From Sipunculus nudus (taxonomy: Eukaryota > Annelida > Sipuncula > Golfingiida > Sipunculidae), in the NCBI GenBank assembly GCA_026874595.1, contig CM049322.1, positions 50,013,340-50,077,339 on the forward strand: DNA of 64,000 nt, in the 5' to 3' direction. The notes beneath the pieces were generated by a model. The model saw only the letters and a program-made list of their open reading frames with translations, did no database searches and was not told the origin of the DNA. The translations under genes were made by a program, and so were the position numbers. The first letter of the stretch is position 1, and the number at the start of each line of letters is the position of its first letter. Of this stretch, positions 53,735 through 64,000 are shown one piece after another.

Positions 53735-56700
53735 TAAAAAATATATATATATATATTCTGAAAATAACATAAATATTTATGTAGAGATTTTATGGCGTAA
53801 GACTGAGTGTGGTGTAAATATGGGTGGAAGTTTCATGAGGTGACAAGACTTTCAGGAGTATCAACAGTTTACAGTCAGGGCTGGAATCCATATTGTCTGT
53901 GAATTATCAATGTATTTATGTGATCCGTATAGTCGGATTCGCACATTTTACCGATCCTCCAGTCTGTTAGGGTCCATGTATAACATTGAATTAAACACAG
54001 GTATTATACAGAGCAAAATGTGAAATAGCCCTACATTGTAACCTTAATACTGCAACAATGTATAGTTGTACATCATAAATAATTATATGAATGTAATATG
54101 ACGGGGTATGACCATGGTTCAGACTATAGTTAAATTAACCATACATAATTATTATAGCAATATATCCCTTAATCAGCACATGGTGATCTATTGTGGGGCA
54201 TCCTGTTTGATCAACCATCTTGCGAACATAATGAGTCAGCGCCATGTGACCAAATGGCCTGATCATGTGATCATTCCCCCATGTTAATTCAGGTATCACC
54301 TAATTGTGAGACTATAACGGTGGCGCATGACCATATGACCTTATCATGTGATTATTTGATCCTATTGCTTCACTCAAGATATGACTATATATGACTATAA
54401 TAGTTGTACGATCATGTGACCAGATCTTATGATGGTCTGACCATAATATTCTATAACCACTTGAGTGTATGACTGTATTAGTCAAGTATGATCATTAAAT
54501 CCTGATCTTATGATCATTTGGCCATAACAAACAAAGTTCACAGAGTATTTGACTATAATAGTCATATTTGAGGTCACATGGCTATTCTTGTGAAAAATTG
54601 CTTGATATTATGTGACCATGTATAATTACACATTGTTTGATCAGGTGAAAAGGGACATTACTCTTACTGGAGTTAATCAATCAAATGTTTTATTTTCACT
54701 CTTTGAATTCATGATACCTTTCAATGATTATGTATCAATGTGGTGTTATTAATTATGTGGCGTGTTGTTCTTTGATTAGGTTCTGTCATATACATGAATG
54801 TCAGGCATATACCTTTGTTTTATTATAACCTGCATCTCAAGAAACTCCAAGCAATCAGGCATATGTAGTGAGTGTATTGTGAAGTTTTTTTAGGATTAAA
54901 TAACTGATGTAGACGAGGCTTACAGCGGGCTGTAATGTACCTTCAGATTGATTTTGTAAATTAATTTCAGGTAGCTTTATATATATATATATATTAATAT
55001 ATGCTTTCTCATTATATACTTTCTTTGGTTTGATGATCCATATTCATTCATTTTGGTTCTATATTAGCTGAGTGGTGGCAGCCATTTTTGGGTAAAATAG
55101 TCCTTTCACCAGAAACCCCCAGTTTATTGTGTTATCTCTGTCCGAGTCAATATGATTCTCATCGACGTAGCAGCTGGTCTGACACCAAAGGATCTTTTAA
55201 ATAAACAATAAAAACAGATTTATAATCTTAGCTGTCAGGAAAATGCTGAGCCTCTTTGGCCGGAGGTCTTTTCTTCATACAGCAGGAAATAATAGAATGC
55301 AGCAACTGTTCCTGTTGTGATCAAAACTGATTCCAGCAGGGCCTCTTGTATGGGAGATTGGAAACTAAGGTGGTTTTAGTTTCATCAGTTAGGTGGGAGA
55401 ATGGTAGTTTGTGTCATGGCAAAGAGCTGACATGTGCACTGCCTCAGAAGACTGTCAGATGCCAATATATAATAACAATGTAACGTCACACTAAAACACA
55501 AGGGTTAACAAGACAGACTGTGGTCAGATAGATTATAATGTTACAATGGAGATAAGATTTTGGAGAATATAAATTCTCTGAATATTTTTGATAAAAATAG
55601 AACATGTAGCAAAATCTTCACACATTCATCAATATACATGAAAATATGAATATGTATGAGATTATAGTATTATACATGATAATAATAATAATGATGAACT
55701 TTTAGTCCCGGCAGTTCTGGAGAGGAGTTTAGATATTCATGGCAGCCAGTTTTAATAGTTTAAATCAAGTGTCAAAATGGATTGTATGATATTTGTACAT
55801 GAATGTTGAATATGCATGCAGGGAACCTTCAGAGGTACACAGTCAGGATTAGAGCTACTTTATGTAAATAACATGTACAAATTGGTTATCATTTGCCGTG
55901 AACGACTATGGTCATATTTTGTACACATCCATATGTAAAATAATGGTCTACCAGTGAAAGTTTGTTATCGATAATATATATATATATATATGCAGCCCTG
56001 AATTGTGCATGGTATTGATAAATAAATCCATTTAGGCATGCTTGTAATAGTGACCAGTGCACAGTTTTGCCATTTTTTTTTTTGCAGAGCAGAAGGAATT
56101 GTATATAAATCTTGTAATTGAAATCTTGTACCAATGCCAGGCTGTGACCTTGGCTAGTTATAATAAAGCTTATTTCCTGTATATACTGGGTTGGTCTTCT
56201 AGTACAAGTTTGTGATATATTCTCATGTCAAGTTGCTGCACTGGATGTCTTTTATGCGTCCAAAACATGTAAACATTTGTTTGATGAGTTAGAACCCCTC
56301 CCTCCAATAATACCAAATGCCATTCAAGAAGTCGGTGGAATTCACTCTCTACTAAACGTAAAAAATCTCGGAATCCGACATCATTTATATCTCTTCTGGC
56401 AAGCTTTTGGTTATCAACATCTAAGAAAGAAAGGGGGCATGGGGAGAGGGACAGGAATTAGGTTTAAAGGATATTTATCTGTGGGTACCGGTGTTTGCAT
56501 ATACGTGCTGCGATTCTGTCAGAGAATTAGTTCTTTATAAATGCTATTTATGATTATCATTCATAATATTATTTAACTGTTCAGCATCAGTTGTCTGATG
56601 ATCATCAATTTACACAAGAGTCGTAGGGTAAGATTTCCATATGCCTTAACATGCATATGATCACACATGGTATGGTGGTTAACTTAGAAGAAATAGCAAA

Positions 56701-59700
56701 GTAATAAGGAAATACATATTTACTTTAGTTGGGTTTAAACATTTATTTAAACATCTGTTGAAAGCAAGCGGTAAGGTTTTCCTATGTAAATCATTAGTTT
56801 ACAGCTAGCTACATGTATATCCCACCCACCTATCACATCTATGTGTCGGCTACATCGTAATTCAAATCTTAAGTCGTTAACAGCATAATGGAAGTAACCT
56901 CCTAGTAAACCAGCATCATTTAAATATACTTATCGTGATATTCTCACTTAAAGGTGTCTGGATAAATTACTAGCAGAAGAGATGCAATAGTATCCCTGGA
57001 GTCTTAAATCCGTTTTGAACGTGTCTCTGTTAAGAAAAATATCAACCGGCATGGTATATAGGTGGCAGCAGAAGACTTGTTCAATGGATAAAACTGTCAA
57101 AGATGTAAGGGCATACCTCCCAAATTTCACAGCTGCTATGGAGAAAATCTCTCACTCTCTCATCAATAAAAGCCAATTTAAAATATCATGACTTATGGCA
57201 AGCTTTTAGTTATTTTGTACAAAGGAGAAAGACAGTGGGTCTTGGGGAGAGGTACAAGGGTAAGGTTTTCCCAAAAATTCCGTTCTGTATGTGCCACATT
57301 GTGGGTACAAATCTATGAGACAATAAGTGCTATATAAATACTATTTATTCTTATAATTATTATTTTTATTATTATATGCATTCATGCCCATATGCCTTGA
57401 CAATAATATCACCAATGGCATGAGCGTTAACTAAGAACATATAACACAGTATAATGAATAAAGACAAATATTTCCTTCAGTTGGTTTAAACATATTTATT
57501 TGAACAGGATTACATCTGTTCCAGGCTAGCTTTAAGATTTTCCTATGTAAAACATTCTTCGAGGGTTTTACAGCTACATGTATATCTCGCCCACCCATCA
57601 CAGCAGACTTATCATGAAGATAAATATTCTTACCACCTCCTGTAATCTGCTTTCTCTTCAGTTCCCTGTCACGGGTAAAATGCCGTGGCAATTCAGGTCG
57701 AGAACAGTAATTACTATTGTGGCAGTAATTTACCCATTAAAAGCATATCGGTGCACAAAGATAATCCCACATCATACAAATTTACTAATGCCTAACTGGC
57801 AGAACTGTCCATTGCCAGATAACAAATATAGATTTCTCCCAACAGAGATACAATGATATACATAGAGTCATAAGCTTGACATTAACCCCTTAGAAATATC
57901 GCTCTATTATGTAATGTAGTTAGGTATCAACTGAAATGATGTATACTTGGCACCATGAGACTTGTTCAAAAGATAAACTATCAGATACTAGTGTATAAGG
58001 GCTTACTAATTTATACAATGATGCACAAAGCAGATCATGAGAAACGTGATAGTTTAAATTCTGTAGACTGCAGGTGGCGCTCCAAGTATGGTCCGGCAGA
58101 AAAAGCATCCAAAGCTGCTGGGCGCAAAGATTGATGAAAAGACATGATCCTTAAATCGTCAATATGTAATGAATAAAGTTAAATTAAAACATGAAGTTGG
58201 CAAAACGGGACTTGTTGGGTGGAAAAAGCAGTCCTAGATCTTGGGTCATATACTAAATTTCAGAACATAACACTAAGTAGCCATTTGAGCAAAATGAGAT
58301 TTTGTATATATTAAAATCAGCTGACAAGCCTTATACATGTATATGTTCAAGGTTACTCTCCACGTCATTGACCCAAATCTGAATTTGGTATATCTTTGTA
58401 TATCTATATCTATGCTTGGCCTAAACAACAACAAACAAAATAATCCAAAATCTTCAGCAATATCAAATTTCAGAGCTATCCTTCAAGACACTCTTTTGAT
58501 ATCTTATGAATAAATAATCATAAATGTGTTGTTTTCACTTGAACCATATCAATTCAAGGCTAAAGTCACTCTCATAGCTTACTGGTAGTAGGTTTTGTCC
58601 ACTAAACCAATACCTGTGCACATTCATAGCGCTACAGTTTATGAGTCCTCAGGAATCAGTATTCACTGATCATAGTCAGGCCTTGCTGATAATAAATAAA
58701 GTGAATGTCACATTTGTGAAACCTTGACCTTGCAGATCTCAATTTCATGTTCATGGTAATTATTTGTGTATTTTGTCACAAAAAACAAATATCAAACATT
58801 ATAAATTACCAGATAGATAGCAGAATTGGGACGATATACAGGTAACTCAACACATCAATATATCAGTATATATAATATATGATATGATTGTTGGCAGCTC
58901 TGACAAGGGTCAATATGATAAAGTATTGTTCTTGTGATAATGGATAAAACAATGGATAACTGAAGTCACGCTTTATATCTACATCCCATGGAAATTTACA
59001 AACGCTTGCCAGAGTGTATCAAGATATTTGAAGGTAATAAGTTGCAGCTGATTCATGTAACCTTTTCACTGGATTCCCAAAGAGAATTCATCACCCAGTC
59101 TTTCATTATTTTACCACAGAAATATATATATATATATAGATATATATATATATATATATTGAAAATGTAACGGTTCCAAATAGAAATACAAATAGGGTAA
59201 CCTTTTATTATTATTATTATTGTTATTATTGTCTTCATTATTTTACCTTATTATCGTTAAACACATTAAACTTTACACTTATCTCGGTCAAATTAAAAAT
59301 CTAACTGGCGACGCAGATTGAATAATTATTTTGTCTCATATATTCACACAGCGACGAGCCCACATTGTTTTAAATTTAGGTATAAATTCGCAAGATTATT
59401 AATTAATTCCGTCTATTAAAAGTGGAAAAATAATATGAAAAATATTGTAAACGGTTTAATGTTTTTTTTTTTCAACTATCACAGTATCAGTGCATAAATG
59501 AGCCATAAAATTCTCTCCGAAAATTCTCCTTGACATCAGGCTTTCCGTGGATTCTCCGACTATTAGGTCAGGCAGACGCATTATTACTTCTATATGTTAT
59601 CATTGTAAATAAAGCGGTGTTTTTTAGTTCCAGCAAATGTGCTTGAGAGACTAACATTAACTTATCAAAAAATGCCGCGAAAGTGGCACCTCATGTTTCT

Positions 59701-60630
59701 CATTTGGGAACTGAGAGCCTATATTTATCTAGCAGATGCCAGCTACTCCTTTTGCAAACTGTGAAAAAGCACAATCTGTTGGTACCATTTTTCTCTCTGC
59801 AGAAAAAAAAATGTTGGTGCATTTTGAAAACGCTAAAATCCTAAAAAAAATGAGCCACATATTAATGGCCCTTTAATTAGTTTGAAGTTGACACCCTTCA
59901 GCCCGGACATGTCATATTACAATTGATCCGGTGGACCCTACACAAATTGCCCAACTGCTCTCTTACTCACACCTACTTTAGACAGACCCGGCACCTGGTG
60001 AGCGACAATGAGAGTAATCTGAACAATATCCCTGGAACATGCGTAAGTGTAACTAGGCGGTCATAGCTATGGGTATTAAGGAAATTGCGTCTGGTAGATA
60101 TTTCATTTCAAAACTCAAATTGAAATCCCTAACCCTATCTATGTAGATCAACCCATGAAAATGTCTTGAAAATGAATTGGAAATGTTGATCTTTTGGAAG
60201 CGTATGAACCCTTGAACAATTTACTGTGGTTGACTTAAAAAGTTTCTGAACCATGTGTTATTTTCCCTCTGTATCAATGTGAGATGTTGACACTCCGGGC
60301 TACCAAAAGTAAGGCTAACATTTCACCATCCAGGGTACTTAGGATTCCACTTTTAAGTTTTTTTTTTAATACATATTTTTGGGTCATGCTTTGGATTCTT
60401 AATGATACCATGAAGTATACATCATCCCATGGTATACAACAAAGTCATATTAAGTCTTCAAATAATTTCCCTCGCAGCCTTTCATAATTTGTGCTTTACA
60501 TACATGTAGATTCTGTCAATCGCATAATGGGGACAGGATAATGGAGATGAGTTTCAGTGGTTTAGGTACTCTTGAGTCATTAAAGGGGAAAGTGGCCTTG
60601 CCTACGCTTTTGTGAAAGAATGCATGTTAG
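53519..60630 (+). repeat. Tandem unit H (form 2a), B-like front and A-like back
   Basis: The front matches units B/D (form-2 junction 54803/54804) down to about 56480. By 56549 the sequence has become A-like (gctatttatg rather than gctattcatg; atcaatttac rather than atcaacttac). The back is form a and is nearly the same as the back of unit G at offset 7,134, falling to 7,112 after the inverted duplication in G. (TA)n loci are 53660-53755 (interrupted once by TATG), a short 54978-54993, a short 55976-55991, and 59123-59159. No gene is recognised. Confidence 0.91.
53660..53755. repeat. (TA)n with AAAT interruption, locus 1, unit H
   Basis: Same plan as units B/D but longer, with a single TATG interruption near 53690. 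Confidence 0.95.
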
Positions 60631-60768
60631 ATGTCTATTTTTATATGCACTGGAAAACGAAACAACACTAAAACACAACAGAGCATCACAACTATTTTGG
60701 TATGAGTGAATGATTGAATATTGCATAGAAATATGTACACGTTCAACAGAGCTAATGTGTTTACATAG

Positions 60769-60848
<80 letters not shown>

Positions 60849-63800
60849 TAAAAAATATATATATATATATTCTGAAAATAACATAAATATTTATGTAGAG
60901 ATTTTATGGCGTAAGACTGAGTGTGGTGTAAATATGGGTGGAAGTTTCATGAGGTGACAAGACTTTCAGGAGTATCAACAGTTTACAGTCAGGGCTGGAA
61001 TCCATATTGTCTGTGAATTATCAATGTATTTATGTGATCCGTATAGTCGGATTCGCACATTTTACCGATCCTCCAGTCTGTTAGGGTCCATGTATAACAT
61101 TGAATTAAACACAGGTATTATACAGAGCAAAATGTGAAATAGCCCTACATTGTAACCTTAATACTGCAACAATGTATAGTTGTACATCATAAATAATTAT
61201 ATGAATGTAATATGACGGGGTATGACCATGGTTCAGACTATAGTTAAATTAACCATACATAATTATTATAGCAATATATCCCTTAATCAGCACATGGTGA
61301 TCTATTGTGGGGCATCCTGTTTGATCAACCATCTTGCGAACATAATGAGTCAGCGCCATGTGACCAAATGGCCTGATCATGTGATCATTCCCCCATGTTA
61401 ATTCAGGTATCACCTAATTGTGAGACTATAACGGTGGCGCATGACCATATGACCTTATCATGTGATTATTTGATCCTATTGCTTCACTCAAGATATGACT
61501 ATATATGACTATAATAGTTGTACGATCATGTGACCAGATCTTATGATGGTCTGACCATAATATTCTATAACCACTTGAGTGTATGACTGTATTAGTCAAG
61601 TATGATCATTAAATCCTGATCTTATGATCATTTGGCCATAACAAACAAAGTTCACAGAGTATTTGACTATAATAGTCATATTTGAGGTCACATGGCTATT
61701 CTTGTGAAAAATTGCTTGATATTATGTGACCATGTATAATTACACATTGTTTGATCAGGTGAAAAGGGACATTACTCTTACTGGAGTTAATCAATCAAAT
61801 GTTTTATTTTCACTCTTTGAATTCATGATACCTTTCAATGATTATGTATCAATGTGGTGTTATTAATTATGTGGCGTGTTGTTCTTTGATTAGGTTCTGT
61901 CATATACATGAATGTCAGGCATATACCTTTGTTTTATTATAACCTGCATCTCAAGAAACTCCAAGCAATCAGGCATATGTAGTGAGTGTATTGTGAAGTT
62001 TTTTTAGGATTAAATAACTGATGTAGACGAGGCTTACAGCGGGCTGTAATGTACCTTCAGATTGATTTTGTAAATTAATTTCAGGTAGCTTTATATATAT
62101 ATATATATTAATATATGCTTTCTCATTATATACTTTCTTTGGTTTGATGATCCATATTCATTCATTTTGGTTCTATATTAGCTGAGTGGTGGCAGCCATT
62201 TTTGGGTAAAATAGTCCTTTCACCAGAAACCCCCAGTTTATTGTGTTATCTCTGTCCGAGTCAATATGATTCTCATCGACGTAGCAGCTGGTCTGACACC
62301 AAAGGATCTTTTAAATAAACAATAAAAACAGATTTATAATCTTAGCTGTCAGGAAAATGCTGAGCCTCTTTGGCCGGAGGTCTTTTCTTCATACAGCAGG
62401 AAATAATAGAATGCAGCAACTGTTCCTGTTGTGATCAAAACTGATTCCAGCAGGGCCTCTTGTATGGGAGATTGGAAACTAAGGTGGTTTTAGTTTCATC
62501 AGTTAGGTGGGAGAATGGTAGTTTGTGTCATGGCAAAGAGCTGACATGTGCACTGCCTCAGAAGACTGTCAGATGCCAATATATAATAACAATGTCACGT
62601 CACACTAAAACACAAGGGTTAACAAGACAGACTGTGGTCAGATAGATTATAATGTTACAATGGAGATAAGATTTTGGAGAATATAAATTCTCTGAATATT
62701 TTTGATAAAAATAGAACATGTAGCAAAATCTTCACACATTCATCAATATACATGAAAATATGAATATGTATGAGATTATAGTATTATACATGATAATAAT
62801 AATAATGATGAACTTTTAGTCCCGGCAGTTCTGGAGAGGAGTTTAGATATTCATGGCAGCCAGTTTTAATAGTTTAAATCAAGTGTCAAAATGGATTGTA
62901 TGATATTTGTACATGAATGTTGAATATGCATGCAGGGAACCTTCAGAGGTACACAGTCAGGATTAGAGCTACTTTATGTAAATAACATGTACAAATTGGT
63001 TATCATTTGCCGTGAACGACTATGGTCATATTTTGTACACATCCATATGTAAAATAATGGTCTACCAGTGAAAGTTTGTTATCGATAATATATATATATA
63101 TATATGCAGCCCTGAATTGTGCATGGTATTGATAAATAAATCCATTTAGGCATGCTTGTAATAGTGACCAGTGCACAGTTTTGCCATTTTTTTTTTGCAG
63201 AGCAGAAGGAATTGTATATAAATCTTGTAATTGAAATCTTGTACCAATGCCAGGCTGTGACCTTGGCTAGTTATAATAAAGCTTATTTCCTGTATATACT
63301 GGGTTGGTCTTCTAGTACAAGTTTGTGATATATTCTCATGTCAAGTTGCTGCACTGGATGTCTTTTATGCGTCCAAAACATGTAAACATTTGTTTGATGA
63401 GTTAGAACCCCTCCCTCCAATAATACCAAATGCCATTCAAGAAGTCGGTGGAATTCACTCTCTACTAAACGTAAAAAATCTCGGAATCCGACATCATTTA
63501 TATCTCTTCTGGCAAGCTTTTGGTTATCAACATCTAAGAAAGAAAGGGGGCATGGGGAGAGGGACAGGAATTAGGTTTAAAGGATATTTATCTGTGGGTA
63601 CCGGTGTTTGCATATACGTGCTGCGATTCTGTCAGAGAATTAGTTCTTTATAAATGCTATTTATGATTATCATTCATAATATTATTTAATTGTTCAGCAT
63701 CAGTTGTCTGATGATCATCAACTTACACAAGAGTCGTAGGGTAAGATTTCCATATGCCTTAACATGCATATGATCACACATGGTATGGTGGTTAACTTAG

Positions 63801-64000
63801 AAGAAATAGCAAAGTAATAAAGAAATACATATTTACTTTAGTTGAGTTTAAACATTTTTTTTAACATCTGTTGAAAGCAAGCGGTAAGGTTTTACTATGT
63901 AAATCATTAGTTTACAGCGCAGCTACATGTATATCCCACCCACCTATCACATCTATGTGTCGGCTACATCGTAATTCAAATCTAAAGTCGTTAACAGCAT
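60631..64000 (+). repeat. Tandem unit I (form 2), truncated by the window end
   Basis: This unit follows unit H at an offset of 7,112-7,114 through the front, with the form-2 junction at 61917/61918. It stays B/D-like beyond the point where H switches (atcaacttac, gttgagtttaaac), although gctatttatg near 63654 is A-like. The first (TA)n locus (60771-60871, including AAAT-type interruption) is among the longest of its kind. The array continues past position 64000, so its true extent is unknown. No gene is seen. Confidence 0.9.
60771..60871. repeat. (TA)n with AAAT interruption, locus 1, unit I
   Basis: Longest version of this locus (about 101 nt overall) and without the TATG interruption found in the otherwise sister unit H. 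Confidence 0.95.

Overview
The window looks like non-coding nuclear DNA from a eukaryote, most likely a marine lophotrochozoan and probably a bivalve. The grounds are strongly AT-rich sequence, abundant (TA)n, (ATT)n and homopolymer runs, no credible gene, and two copies of a Helentron/HINE-like non-autonomous element with a (GTCC)n run of the kind described in bivalve mollusc genomes. The host assignment is an inference from repeat style, not from a gene.

The whole 64 kb is one head-to-tail array of a very long tandem unit. I phased it on a shared landmark, the sequence starting atgtctattt that follows a conserved gaatgcat. This gives eight complete copies and one partial copy: A 1-6805, B 6806-13860, C 13861-20659, D 20660-29659, E 29660-39091, F 39092-46651, G 46652-53518, H 53519-60630, I 60631-64000 (cut by the window end). 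All are on the same strand. The basic unit is about 6.8-7.6 kb. D and E are 9.0-9.4 kb because each carries a 1.9 kb element in the same poly-T site.

The units are mosaics. The first part of a unit comes in three structural forms: form 3 (E, F) is full length, form 1 (A, C, G) lacks about 709 bp, and form 2 (B, D, H, I) lacks a different block of about 406 bp. The second part comes in three forms: a (A, C, G, H), b (B, F), and c (D, E, with the element). The array therefore reads 1a-2b-1a-2c-3c-3b-1a-2a-2?. Near-identical blocks recur at about 13.85 kb (A plus the first part of B, against C plus the first part of D), about 9.43 kb (late D to early F), and about 7.11-7.13 kb (late G to I). The switch points between forms lie inside units. 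This is the pattern left by unequal crossing over and conversion.

Each unit also holds an older nested duplication (blocks alpha1, alpha2 and a partial alpha3, spaced about 0.8-0.9 kb), four main (TA)n loci of very variable length, and a cluster of TCATGTGA/TGATCA-type motifs. Unit G has a private inverted duplication at its fourth (TA)n locus.

I support no protein-coding gene, rRNA, tRNA or CRISPR array. All open frames are at most 130 codons, and the best conserved one shows no sign of protein-level constraint.
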